From Agrypnia vestita (Eukaryota; Arthropoda; Insecta; Trichoptera; Phryganeidae), in assembly GCA_016648135.1 (NCBI GenBank), contig JADDOH010002105.1, forward strand, positions 32,940 through 96,939: DNA of 64,000 bases. Direction: 5' to 3'. Every line of letters starts with the position of its first letter. Within the stretch, counting starts at the first letter, position 1. A model generated the notes under the pieces. That model saw only the letters and a list, made by a program, of their open reading frames with translations. It made no database searches and had not been told where the DNA came from. A program made the position numbers and the translations under genes. This document shows positions 24,811 through 35,889 of this stretch, piece after piece.

Positions 24811-25284
24811 ACATAAAAGTCATGCTTCAATGTTCTCACTGCACGCCCCTGGTTTTGTTTATAGTTATTTTCATTTTTTCTGTTCTTATTTTTGGGACCT
24901 TAAATTTGACAGAAAAAAGAAACATGTTTAATTTCCTACGGGTGTTCGAACTTTAGTGGATATTTTATTGTTTCGGGTGACATTGGATCCAAGGCAGGAG
25001 AGGTCTTCGACCACTTGGAAGTTGCAGGCATCCTTAAATGTGAAATACGGGCTATGTGTCCCAATTTACATTATAATACCAGTTTATTCTCATTTAAACC
25101 CGACTTCTTTAAAAATTTAAATAAAAAGGTTACGAAATTAATTAGTTCACCCAATTAATAGGTACCTAATACTTTTTATTTATTAATTTTCGTTAATTTG
25201 CTTCCCAGGTAAGTTAGTAAGTAAGTCCCAGTTAATTTAAAGTGAATTTTTTAATTAATTAAATTATAATTTACTATTTTCAAA

Positions 25285-25480
25285 ACGAAAAAATTTGATT
25301 CGAAATTCTGCAAAGCTTTACACATTTCATTTGACTTGTATCAAAGCGAATGAATTTTTATCGATATAAATTACTTTAATGATCGTCCAATGCTTTACAG
25401 AAAAGTATTCAGAAATATTTAAAAAAATGTAAACTTTGAAGTCGCTTACTTTCGAGATATCTCCATAACTATTGATAACC
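25285..25480. mobile_element. Foldback element, family F, right arm only
   Basis: tttgacttgtatcaaagcga, tttacagaaaagtattcaga and gatatctccataactattga match the right arm of family F. It stops where the inverted repeat of 25541 begins. Confidence 0.65.
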
Positions 25481-25540
25481 AGCGAAACACCCGTGAAAAA
25501 TCACGAAACATATATTGATGGTTTTCTAAGCCCTAGTATA

Positions 25541-25791
25541 TATCGACGGCTCCTACGTATAATATCGTAACCCACAAATCGACGATTTTGAGTTTTTTGT
25601 GTATTTCATATGTATTTAATTATATCTTTAATTCCAAGAAAGAAAAAAAATATTTTGCAATAAATAACGTTTTCTTATTATAATTTTTTTTCATTTTCTT
25701 GGAATTAAAGATATAATAAATACATATGAAATAAAAAAAAACAAAATCGTCGATTTGTGGTTTACGATATTATACGTAGGAGCCGTCGATA
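25541..25791. repeat. Long inverted repeat, about 105-bp arms
   Basis: tatcgacggctcctacgtat at the left matches the complement of tacgtaggagccgtcgata at the right, and pairing continues through tcgtaacccacaaatcgacg and catatgtatttaattatatc. A 40-bp AT-rich loop lies near 25650-25690. It is probably a foldback MITE. Confidence 0.85.
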
Positions 25792-25799
25792 TGTGTGTA

Positions 25800-25905
25800 G
25801 TATATTTTTGACGGGTCACGGAGATGCGGTGGTAGCAATGTCGGTAGGGTGCCGCGTTGGCGTTTGCGCGTCGGAGGTTCGATTCCTTCTTCAGCTGTGT
25901 AATTT
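25800..25905 (+). mobile_element. tRNA-like SINE head (family 3 or related)
   Basis: gacgggtcacggagatgcgg, then gcgttggcgtttgcgcgtcg and the B box ggttcgattcc. It directly follows the 250-bp inverted repeat at 25541-25791. There is no (GACA)n tail. Confidence 0.6.
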
Positions 25906-26259
25906 TTTTTTTTCGTCACAACATTTTGGACTTTTAGGTAAGAATCTATTTGTGAAATACTGTTGACTAACTTTGTTACATCTGTTTAAAAAGCAATGTT
26001 TTAGAATGTTGTATTATTTTCTAAATATTAATTATTATGCTTAATTGGTGTTTTTTTAAATGTAAACATAATTGTCTTTTTTTTGCCTTTTTTAACAGTA
26101 CGACGTTTCCGTACATAATAAATAAAACGGTTTTTCAAAAATTCTCATCTCCGTCCTTGAGGAAGAAAAAGTAAAAAAAGTCCTTAGCACACAGACGACA
26201 TCTTCACTCCCTGGTGATAACACATGTAAGAGTTTCGGGCTTACAGAAAACTGTAATAC

Positions 26260-26480
26260 GTAAACCGCGCGCGGGCCCCCGCGCCCTCACCCCGCCCGCC
26301 CGCCCGCCCGCCCTGGCGGCGCTGCGGAGAACCCGAGCTGCCTTACCCTAGGTCAGTGGAGCTGCTCAAATTGTTTTTCCCGCCTCCGCAGACATCTGTT
26401 TTTCTACATCTACGTTTTTTTTTCTCCATTCCTCCGTCGGACAGAATCTTTTGTTAGCGGTTTTATGAATGTCAAGGTTA
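26260..26480. promoter_or_regulatory. GC-rich block
   Basis: aaaccgcgcgcgggcccccg and a run of cccgcccgcccgcccgccct. A TCAAGGTTA motif near 26474 is one base from the ERR response element. No gene or repeat recognised. Confidence 0.25.
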
Positions 26481-26726
26481 GGCTCGCAAAAGCGCGCAAA
26501 AACACAATATCCGTTGCTAATTTTTTATTTACGTTTTCGAACCAAGGTGAGTAATGGGATACTGCGTTTCATTCGCCATTAAGATATATTTTATGTAGAT
26601 TTCTATTGAAATACTACGTATTGCATGACGCAACTTCCGTATTATTTCTTTACTCTTTTCTCTATCTTGAAATCGTGCTGGCTATTGAGCTGGTAAAAAG
26701 TTTAATAATTCCATACGTGTAGGTAC

Positions 26727-26930
26727 ATCAGGGGTGTGCAGTGAGAATAAGAAGTATCACTTTTATTTAAATGCAAGTAGGTATTATTTTAAATTAAATA
26801 TTTATATGGCGGAATACTATGAAATTATCAATTCTGAATAATATGTTGATTATTGTGATATACGAAATATATCTCTTATTTTGGTTTCTTTTAAAAAAAT
26901 ATGCTTATTCTCACTGCACGCCCTTGGTGG
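26727..26930. mobile_element. Repeat D MITE (about 200 bp)
   Basis: Terminal inverted repeats: aggggtgtgcagtgagaata and the complement of ttattctcactgcacgccct. No coding region. Relatives: 29380-29590, 30302-30522, and right ends at 24825-24855 and 38180-38290. Confidence 0.8.
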
Positions 26931-26952
26931 ACGTACATGTATATATAAATGA

Positions 26953-27380
26953 TACAGGGTGCTCTCGTAGGTAGTAGCAAAAACTTTGGGGTAGTCCTCT
27001 TTCTGTCAATTTTGATTGAAAATATTCTTTACATTTTGGGTGAAATTCCGGACAGTTACGGATATAAGCGACGTCAAAATTTTCTGATTTATGTTTTGTA
27101 AAACGTTAGACTGTCTTGTAAGTAATTTATGGCGAATATTTAAAATTCATTCGCTTTGATGCAAGTCAAATAAAATGATTAAAACTTTGCACAAATTACA
27201 AACATATTTTTGTGAGATTTTAGCCATTTTATTTGATTTTTATTAAAGCGAATGAGTTTTTAATATTAAATATAAATTACGATTGCGATAGTCCAACGTT
27301 TTACAGAAAATAAGTTAGAAATATTAAAAAAAAAATGCAAACTTTCTTATCGCTTGTCTTCGTAACTGTCGACATTTCAA
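26953..27380. mobile_element. Foldback element, same subfamily, right end truncated
   Basis: Starts acagggtgctctcgtaggta and has gggtgaaattccggacagtt at the left. The right arm is present to cgtaactgtcgacatttc at about 27378 and then stops. Confidence 0.8.
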
Positions 27381-27384
27381 AGTA

Positions 27385-29290
27385 TTTACATTTTTTTATA
27401 TTTTGGTTTTTTCGTTGTACCTTTCCAAAAAAGAGGCAAGCTCTTGTGCTTGGAGAGGGACTCACAATTTTATTTTTTATAAGGTTATATCTATATACCA
27501 GTGGCGGTCGGGGACTTTTAATAGAAGGGATGCTGGATACTAACTTTATACCTACCATCAAATATATAAATCCATAGACTAGCTAATCCAAATAGTAACA
27601 AAAATCATCAACAATTTTCGATACAATTTCATGCGTCATTCGTACCTATTTTCAAAAATCCATTACATACCCGAGTTTTCATTTACTTAAACTCGATTCG
27701 ACGCTCTTTATAAAATCGTTGTGAAATTTTGTCTTCTCCAGTAGGAGTGTTTTCTCTGTAGAAATGATAGCAAGGGAAGAAAGTCAGTTTTCGCCTAGTG
27801 TGCTTAGGTTGTACGTTTTAGTCCTTTTCATTATGCTAAATTCACTTAAGAAAATTGCAGGTATGGTTAAGATAAGATAATATTATGTTGTTGAGAGCAC
27901 TCGTGCGTTCTTTCATAACTCTTAAAAGATTGTTCAATCCGTAATCCGTGCTTGTTCCACACGGCAGTATTATTTTCATTTCAAAATATAAGACACGACC
28001 AGCAAAATAATTTGGAGAATCTAGCACAACGACAAATCCAAGAAAATAAAATGATTTATTTCCTAATGTTGTGTTCAAAATTGGAATCGATTTTCCTTCG
28101 GAGTATCTAGAATATGTTTTTATTCGCAAATGTCGAGATACAAAATTTTTACGTATTACCACAGTATACTAATATACTATACTAATAACAGTAATACGTC
28201 TTCATACAAACTGGCCGCTATCCATTAGAATGTGTGCGTGCGTGCTCGGCGCCGTGTACGCACCTGTGACGCACACATTGACATAGAATATGGGGGCACA
28301 AGGCGGTGGCAGTAAGGGCCGTGCCTTCGGTGCCATTCGCGCTCGCAGCCGCCGCTTTAGAAAAAAATGCGCTTCCTGAAAAAAATGCCTTTTTATGTTT
28401 GTGGTGCTTTACTAAAAAGGTGTGTTGATTATCACAAAGACTGTGAGTTTTTAAAAGTCTACGTTGATGTTAATCAGCGTTCTTGCAATTTAAGTGCAGA
28501 AACTAGGTATACTAATTACAGAAATTTTCGGGTTTCGTGTCTACCTTATGCGTCGGAATCTCAGACGCTACGAGTTAAAAGAAAGGGAGTAAAAATAAAG
28601 TGACAACCCTAGCGTCAATGCAAGAGTAGGCTAATACCGACAGGCCGGAGATAAACTACTGTTCTGGGTATACTGTGGTATTACCGATTCAATTATGCAT
28701 TTATACAATTCAATACTTTCGTTTACAGTGTTAGAACACGTTGGTGAAGGATCCATGTTAATTTCTGTAGTTATTAATTTTTTATTTAAATGATTATTTA
28801 AACAGATAGTTGAACGACATTCAACGTTTCAATAATTCGGTTTCAAGTATTCAAATTCACCATTTCTACCCATCAAATGCGTCACACACGCAAAATTCTC
28901 AAAACAATCCGCTCGTTCCGTAATATGTCTCTGCCATATTCCATCGCATCCAGATTCCATCGCTGCTGGTGGCTGTGTTTACGCGATTCGTAGATGTTCA
29001 ATGTTGAGAATGTATATGTATTTAGAGTCGCTCCGTACGCACGCCTTGTCGTAGTATGAGTTAGGACTGTTTTCTAAAATACTGGACTAATTTATTTCCT
29101 AAAGTCCTTCATTCGGCTGGAAACAAAAAGTCCAAAGCTTTTTGACTCTAGAACACAAGGGATGCGGAGAATCCAAAGCATGTATGAAGCGACCGCGCCC
29201 ACGTATAATATATTGTTTTTTTTTTAAGTTTTGTATATTTATATACGTATAATGTTTTGTTTTAAATTATTTTTTAAAATATTAAAAATA
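27385..29290. other. No gene recognised
   Basis: 27500 has a transposon-end-like ccagtggcggtcgggg. A 106-codon minus frame (28162-27842) is unrecognised. 28220-28360 is GC-richer without repeat match. The repeat C end is at 28505. Confidence 0.5.
28505..28605. repeat. Repeat C end fragment
   Basis: cgggtttcgtgtctacctta, tgcgtcggaatctcagacgc and tacgagttaaaagaaaggga. These are the two ends of repeat C joined together, the middle being absent. Confidence 0.6.
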
Positions 29291-29379
29291 GAATGAAGAA
29301 GGACTCCCCTTAAAACACCCGGTATAATTAATTATTTTATTTTTATATTTTAACATACAAATTATCAACAGACAGCGAC

Positions 29380-29590
29380 GTGCAGTCACTTTTTCAAAAT
29401 AAGGTGTATTTTACTAGAATTTTTAAGAAATAAATCGAGTAAAATCTTATTCATAAAAATATATTCAAATCACAAATTGTAAAATATTATTCAGATTTTT
29501 TATATATCTTATATTCTCCCAGATTAATATTTAATTTTGTGTACAACTCATGCTTTAAGGTATTGACCGCACACCCCTGTCAATAGGTGG
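29380..29590. mobile_element. Repeat D MITE, diverged
   Basis: cgacgtgcagtcactttttc at the left and ggtattgaccgcacacccct at the right resemble the ends of the copies at 26727 and 30302. Confidence 0.6.
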
Positions 29591-29812
29591 TGTGTATAGT
29601 GTAATGTTTAATATTTTATGACAATTATAAAAATTATGAAAATAAAATTTGTATGTGATTAACACATTTTAGATGTGAAAATGTTTTATGTTTGATTATT
29701 GTTTAGATATGTTTAAGGCGATAACATAAACATTCGATGACATGACGAAATATTTGATGAAAACTTCATTCGACGACGACGATTAGGCGACAACATAAAT
29801 AAAAAGACTTTC

Positions 29813-29885
29813 ATACCTACTTTCCCAGATTAAAAAATATAGATTTCTATGAGCGTCTCTATGAGACATCTATAATATATCTTGA
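29813..29885 (-). repeat. Repeat A fragment
   Basis: cctactttcccagattaaaa and tctctatgagacatctataa match the complement of the first 70 bp of repeat A. Confidence 0.7.
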
Positions 29886-30301
29886 TTGATAACATAAATG
29901 TTATTCAATTTTTGTTTGTTCTTTGTTCTGTATTAATTCTAAACACAAAACTGGTTTTACAAAGCAGAAATGTCCTTCGCCATTTTAATTTCTAAAATTA
30001 AGTTTTTGTATTGTATAATGTAATACTAAATAAATGGTAATATCATAATTTATCTATAACAACTAAGCTTGTCGTATTGTAATGTTTTACTATTTTATGA
30101 ATAAATTTTAATATACTTGTTCCTGCAGATATTATCTCCTAGCAAAATATTCAAATACGTGTTTTAGCATTGTGGCAAGTCATTTATATCATTAATTTTA
30201 TGCATATAGCCACTCACTTTCTAGATATTTTTTATTCCTGATAAATGATTTTTTTTTCCAACAACCATCTAACCTTTCCCATTTGGGGTAGGTATAGAGC
30301 A

Positions 30302-30522
30302 GGGGCGCGCAGTGAGAAAAAGAAGCATGATTTTTATTTTAACATATTTTGGGAGGAAAAATAATCGAAATTAAATACATATATATCTGGCAGAATATTA
30401 TGAAATATTGAATATGTTAATTATTGTGAAATATTACGAAATATGTCTCATATTTCGGTTTCTTTTCAAAATATACGCTTAGGAAAGGAGCTTCTTGTAC
30501 TCACTGCACGCCTCTGGTATAG
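30302..30522. mobile_element. Repeat D MITE
   Basis: Left aggggcgcgcagtgagaaaa, right gtactcactgcacgcctctg. Shares ttattgtgaaatattacgaa and tcggtttcttttcaaaatat with the 26727 copy. Confidence 0.8.
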
Positions 30523-30771
30523 AGGATAAAGCGCCACACTAGTTTTTCCTGATACGCAACTCTCGTCTGATTCACTTTGATACATCTTTTCATCGATGCT
30601 CATCTATTTTTCGAGTGTTTTGATAACGGTTACATCCTCAAACAGTATAATTTTTTGTAAAATGCCTAATTTAAATTATAATATTAATAAACAACAAAAT
30701 GATAAAAATTACATTAAAAAAATAAAGTGATTAATAAATACTAAAAAAAATAGTATTGCGAAAATTAAATA

Positions 30772-31297
30772 CAGGGTGTAGCGGGGTGCTAGTCCACAAT
30801 ACTTCACAGGTAGATTCTTGCTTAAATTTTCCAAAAAGTCCAAAATGTTCAAGCAATTATTTAATAATATTACCAGTTATGCACATAAACAACTTAATTT
30901 TTTTTTAGTAAGCATGTCTGATTTATCTTCTGTAAAATGTTTGACAATCATTTAAGTGACTTATATCGAATATTAAAAATTCGTTCGCCTCTATCGAAGT
31001 TAAATCAAATGATTGTAACCTCTCAAAAAATTCTGGTTCAATCGATCAATTTAATTTTACTTGTATTAAAACATAAGAATTTTTCATATAATGATTTTTA
31101 AAATGAATTTTTCATATATCACAAATGATATAATTTTCTCTGACAGTTCAACATTTTACAGAAGATCTAAGTCAGAAATACGTATTGAAAATAAATTCAA
31201 ACTTTGAAGTAGCTCACCTACCTATTGATATTAGGACATTGTTTCTTGAATAATTTATGTAGGACGTGTAAAGTATTGTGGACTAGCTCTTTTACAT
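30772..31297. mobile_element. Foldback element, family F
   Basis: Left end cagggtgtagcggggtgcta, tccacaatacttcacaggta. Right end gtaaagtattgtggactagc ... tttaca. Total 526 bp, without a gene. Confidence 0.82.
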
Positions 31298-31299
31298 TT

Positions 31300-32022
31300 A
31301 TATGTTTAGCGTATCTAATTTAATTTGATATAAATATGTAATATGTTTGTTAAATGAGAGCACCTGCACAAACTGCTACGCATCTTAATGCGTTTATTTG
31401 TTATTATGTATATATATTATAAGAAGTAAATAAATAGAAAAAAGAATAATTAAAATGAAAGTGATATAAAATTATCTCCTTTTGTATTTTAATTGCTCGG
31501 GTGATGTTGATGAGCTAAATGAACTTAATTATAAATCGATATTTTTAATGAAATTCTTTCCCATTCGATCAATGTTCTCACCGTGTGACGTCAATGCCAG
31601 GCCTCTAGATAAACCGGGCTGTATTATTGAAACGCCATTTTTCCGTATTTTACAAAATAAATTATCAGTGTCGTAAATAATAAATATTATAATTTTGCAC
31701 ATTAGCGCAATAATGTAGAACCCCTTCATTTTAATACTCAATTAAGTGTAATCATTAATTTATTTTGCGTTGATCAAAATAATGTTAAAACGTGAGCGAA
31801 GGCTGCGCCGCGGGGCGCCACCTCTGTCACGAGAGCCGCCAGCGCCCCCCGGGGGCCCGTTTGGCGTTCTGCCCCTTGACGTCAACTGGCTGCGAATGCG
31901 ACTTTTACTTTATGGTTGTCTGGTTTTCCGTTTCGTGATTTTTCTCTAAGGAAGCATCATTTTTTGCAACTGTCAAAAATTGACCGTCTTTATCTCTTTT
32001 TAATTTTTTTTATATATTGAAG
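31300..32022. other. No gene recognised
   Basis: Mostly AT-rich. A GC-rich stretch at 31797-31865 (cgccgcggggcgccacctct) has no repeat match. Confidence 0.5.
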
Positions 32023-32500
32023 CGAGATGGTAGAAATAGAAGGGATTACGCACTATCAAAGTCTGTCGTAATCTCTGGAACGTTCTACTGGACACTGGAA
32101 TCGACTGGACATACTCGTTAACTCTGGAAACATCAAAAAAGCTATATTACCTATATGAAGGGATCGACATTGTCAAAATTGTCATAGCGCAGCGTAGCAG
32201 TGTGACTAGTGCGTGTTTAACCGAGTGACAGATATTAGGCGCGAGCATCTACCGACAAGCGAGAAGTTTTCTAGTGCGGACCTGAGCGATTTAAATAACG
32301 TACAATCTGTACATGAGAGACAAGTTATTCAGCGGTGATAAAATGGATAGTTAAATGAAATTGGATAATTAGTGTGTGAATTATCCCAGAAAAATTTAGC
32401 GACTGTGAATTTTAGAACAGTGCTCTAGTGAAGTTCTTGTCCAGTGCTTTTTAGTGAAATCAACAAAAACCCAAGTTTATATTAGTGTATCACGTCACAT
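32023..32500 (+). mobile_element. Degraded LTR related to the solo LTR
   Basis: The start (gcgagatggtagaaatagaa) and the phrase ggattacgcactatcaaagt match the beginning of the LTR copy at 49021. The centre has the same style of leader ('agtgtgactagtgcg', 'gtgctctagtgaag') and the end is atcacgtcaca. No clear target duplication was found. No coding region adjoins it. Confidence 0.6.
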
Positions 32501-33056
32501 CCTTTTGGCATGTCTTTCAATGCCAAATATGATATGTGTTATGTAATTTATAGTATCGAATGTGCATGTTTCAGTTGTCTAGGGCGAGAGCGAATCACCA
32601 GTACATCTGGTATGTTATTTCGCAAATTAAGTCACGTTCTCCTTCAAGCGCATCCAGCTCAGCTGATCGGTGCACCACCTGAGAAGTGTGTTTGAAGCGT
32701 ATTCCTTTCTCTGTCTTTTGTTACTAGCAGTCGACCTGTAAGGTAAATCGGAGTTGGTATCATGAAATTCCCTTTCTTTCTGATGCAGGAGTTTTCATTA
32801 TATTATTAGTTGGCTTTTCCTACGAGGTTTCCAAGAATACGCAATCTGACTGGTGACAACTGATAATGTAATATGTCGACCTGCCCTACATATGCTGCGA
32901 ATGTGCTTTAATTAATACAAAATATGAATAAATATTAATATGAATAAAACGTGAGCACATAAGCGTTAATTCTTTGAAGGATCTTTTATGCATTGAAAGT
33001 CGTCATTATTCGCAGTTGTTTACAAATATGCTCCAAAGATAATGTAAACTAACTAA

Positions 33057-33165
33057 ATAACTTACCATCACGCCGTTTCACGTAGGGATAAGCAGAAAGG
33101 ATAGAATGACACACTCTTTTATCTTGACATGCAATTTTTGCGTCGTTCATTTTCGTGCACGTTTG
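33057..33165 (-). mobile_element. 3' end fragment of the YGSEAW LINE
   Basis: accatcacgccgtttcacgt, gggataagcagaaaggat and cacactcttttatcttgaca match the 3' end of the LINE copy at 48414-48490. Only the untranslated tail and a few codons remain. Confidence 0.7.
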
Positions 33166-33479
33166 GTAGCCTATAATTCTCCAATAAATTCGGGGAGTCC
33201 ATCATGTTTCTTACTTTTTGACCCCCAATATCACTAGGCCTTAATTGCATACATTAGACTTTTTTCGGATGACTACTGGATTTTATACTGGGTATAGTTG
33301 CGCTCTGGTCACCAATCACTTTTTCTCCCACATTAATCCTCCTTTCGATATCTTTCTCTATCTTACCGTTCCCAGAGAACCTACTTTCCAAATATACAAA
33401 CTCATTCATCTATATTTGACTCACTATTAATTAGTCGACACATAAAATAATTATAATAAAATAAAATAATAAAGATAAA

Positions 33480-33645
33480 TAATCAAAATAAAAGAGGCGT
33501 CGGAAGACCTCAAAAGATATGGGCCGACGACATAACCGCTGTGGGGGGAAAGAAATGGCTACAATTAGCAAATAACAAGGAAGGATGGAAGAGGCCTATA
33601 TCCAGCAGTAAAGAGATGAAGGCTGAAGAAGAAGAAGAGATAAAA
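33480..33645 (+). mobile_element. 3' end fragment of the KWQWAGH LINE
   Basis: Plus-strand translation gives RGVGRPQKIWADDITAVGGK and then WKRPISS with a (GAA)n tail. This matches the final GRPPKRWSDDI ... EEAYIQQW region of the LINE at 49071, with a frameshift. Confidence 0.7.
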
Positions 33646-34118
33646 TAATATTCATTTAGTTAAATAATATAATTAAAATAATTAATATGCGACAACAAGT
33701 AAATATTTTCACACATCAACCAGAAGAAAAACTTAATTTTATAAACCTTATAATAATTATCAGAAAAAAATTCTTTCAATATCGGTAGCAATAGTAAAAA
33801 ATGATTTCGTAACTAATTGTTAATTGTCGGTAATTTAGAATATGTACATTCTTTTTTATTCTGCTTATTTTTCTTGATGTCAGAAACAACGTTAATTTGT
33901 TTTTCATTCCGCCTTTTCGTATTCCGTTTTTTTAACGATTTAACCGAATTACTTTAATTGTAATTATATTTAATTTTTTCCAGAGCATTATTCTTCTTCA
34001 TGTAGAGCAGCTTTAACAACTTACTTTAAGTAGCATTATCAAGTTACTTTTGCGTTATTTTAATGTTTTACAGAAATATTAAAATAATTACTAATTTCAT
34101 TGTCGCTTACCTTCTTAA

Positions 34119-34703
34119 GGGGTTATATTATGTACAACCTTGGGAGCTCCTGAAATTTTGGTAGAATTGACATATTTTGCCTTTAATTGAACATTTTCGT
34201 GGCAATATTCAACGTACCCGTAACTCATCCGACAATTTTCCAGAGAAACAAATTGCAATAATTTTCCAAATTATCATAAATACATTTACTTATTTACGAA
34301 TGAGGTTATCTTTGATATAGCATACCGATTTAAAAAAAAACTTTTTTTTGTAAAATTGGGAGCAATTAAAAATTTATTTTTTCCAAAATATTTTTTTTTA
34401 TACGTCCCTGTGCTACATTTAGGTATTTCATTTGTAAATAAGTACATGACCTTCTTTTCTGTCTCAGACAAACGTTCACCGGGGAATATAGCATCTTATA
34501 TAGAATATAGCATCAGTCACGGCGGAGAAGCTCTACGGGAATGGACATGACGCGGCCATTTTTATTTTCAAAAATTTTACAACATAATAATAGTTTAATA
34601 TGTAATACTTTAAGAAGTGCCAATAAAAAATAATAATTTATCATCCTGTAAAAAATCACCCAATTTCTACCCAAATTTCAGACTCCCAGGGTGGTGTAAC
34701 CCT
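34119..34703. mobile_element. TTAA-flanked MITE, second family, 585 bp
   Basis: TTAA at 34115-34118 and 34704-34707. Imperfect inverted ends: ggggttatattatgtacaac / complement of gtggtgtaaccct, continuing cctgggagtctgaaatttgg against cttgggagctcctgaaattt. The left end of a relative, ttaaggggttacaccatttt, occurs at 20019. No transposase. Confidence 0.82.
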
Positions 34704-34739
34704 TTAAAATATATAATAGGTTTTGTGGTGCGAATTTTG

Positions 34740-35130
34740 TTTTGATTGTGTTTTAATCCCATTATCGATTGGTGCATTCGTTTTAACGTTCGAAAAAAGA
34801 TGACGGGCCATCGTTTTGATGCATTTTGCTCCAAGGCCGCCAGTGAGACCGCGAAATGAGATCACTGCCGAATGTGCACTCCGGCCGGGCCGGCCTTGGC
34901 TTTGAATGATGTCCGAATGCGCTTTTCGGCGTCGCGCTCTTCCCTTTGCCGCGATTCCGACCGGTTTGGATGCATTTTTTATCAGACATTCGGTCAATAT
35001 GATTCTTGGAATGATCGCCGGGTCCGCTCCGCGCGTCCCTCGCTCGGCAGACTGTTGCCTCGTTAATAACAAATTATGGTACCTGGACCGCATTTTTCTG
35101 GGTGAAGATCTGCGTCGTTTTCGAGTGCTC
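34740..35130. promoter_or_regulatory. GC-rich single-copy block
   Basis: Mixed-composition sequence (gccgggccggccttggcttt, gccgggtccgctccgcgcgt) between a TTAA MITE and the direct repeats at 35225. Long open frames exist on both strands (144 and 169 codons) but neither resembles a known protein. Opposed long frames suggest composition, not coding. Confidence 0.3.
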
Positions 35131-35224
35131 GCGAGCACGGTGGCGTGCTTCTGGCATTCTAGCGCGGTTCAACCGTCTGATCAGATAAATGAACTCTATC
35201 AAATTGATTGTGGGGGTGCTAACA

Positions 35225-35830
35225 TTGTCATTATTTCACCTAGCATTCATCTGACGAGACGGCAGTATTCTGAGGATTGCTGTTTAGATGCGTTTCCGCG
35301 GTCATTCATATATCGGTCATTAAATCGCCGTGCGTTCATCTCCGTGAGTTTACTAGATGCTTACTGTAATAGATCTGAGGAACGTATGTCGCGACGCCAG
35401 AAAGAGACTGCATGACAGAGAGAGAGAATGTATAAAAAGGCGCATGAATGTCGAGTCGAGCTCTCTTTTACTACCATTGTTATCCAGACCGCATCTTACT
35501 GTATAAACGATTGTCTAAACCCTTATTGTTACCAAATAAATACTTACGAGAACGAAGTCTTTACTGGAAGCAACCTCATCCCGAAACAAGAGTATTACAC
35601 TTACTAATTAGGGCTTACCGATTAGGGTGCTAACATAGATTAGTCATTACATCGCCATGCGTCCATCTCGACGAATTCATTAGACGGCAGTGTTTTGAAT
35701 GTAGTTAGGTTTAGCTACACACCTAAACAAAAATAATGTAATTTTTGAGGTAAAATAACATACTCGCATATTAGTTAGACATCGCCACACGTTAATTTTG
35801 ATGAATCCGTGTTGCGGTAGTGTTGGAGGA
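35225..35830 (+). repeat. Four degenerate 50-bp direct repeats around a TATA-containing block (possible solo LTR)
   Basis: Related blocks of about 50 bp start near 35227, 35318, 35642 and 35777. Their consensus is roughly tcattacatcgccatgcgtt followed by catctcgacgaattcattag and acggcagtg. Between the second and third is a promoter-like block: tataaaaaggcg at 35430, a pyrimidine-rich start gagctctcttttac and aataaa at 35538. This arrangement resembles an LTR, but no TG...CA ends with target duplication were identified. Confidence 0.55.
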
Positions 35831-35843
35831 GCATGTGGTGGTA

Positions 35844-35886
35844 ATTTAAAATATTATTCAATATTATATTGAATAATATTTTAAAT
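35844..35886. repeat. Perfect 20-bp inverted repeat with 3-nt spacer
   Basis: atttaaaatattattcaata, spacer tta, tattgaataatattttaaat. It is entirely AT apart from one pair. Confidence 0.9.
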
Positions 35887-35889
35887 CAT

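Noticed and set aside
34906..35415. Longest unexplained open frame (169 codons, + strand), with a 144-codon frame opposite
   Set aside because: No recognisable domain, opposed long frames in a GC-rich block, and it runs into direct repeats and a promoter-like block. Most likely composition-driven.
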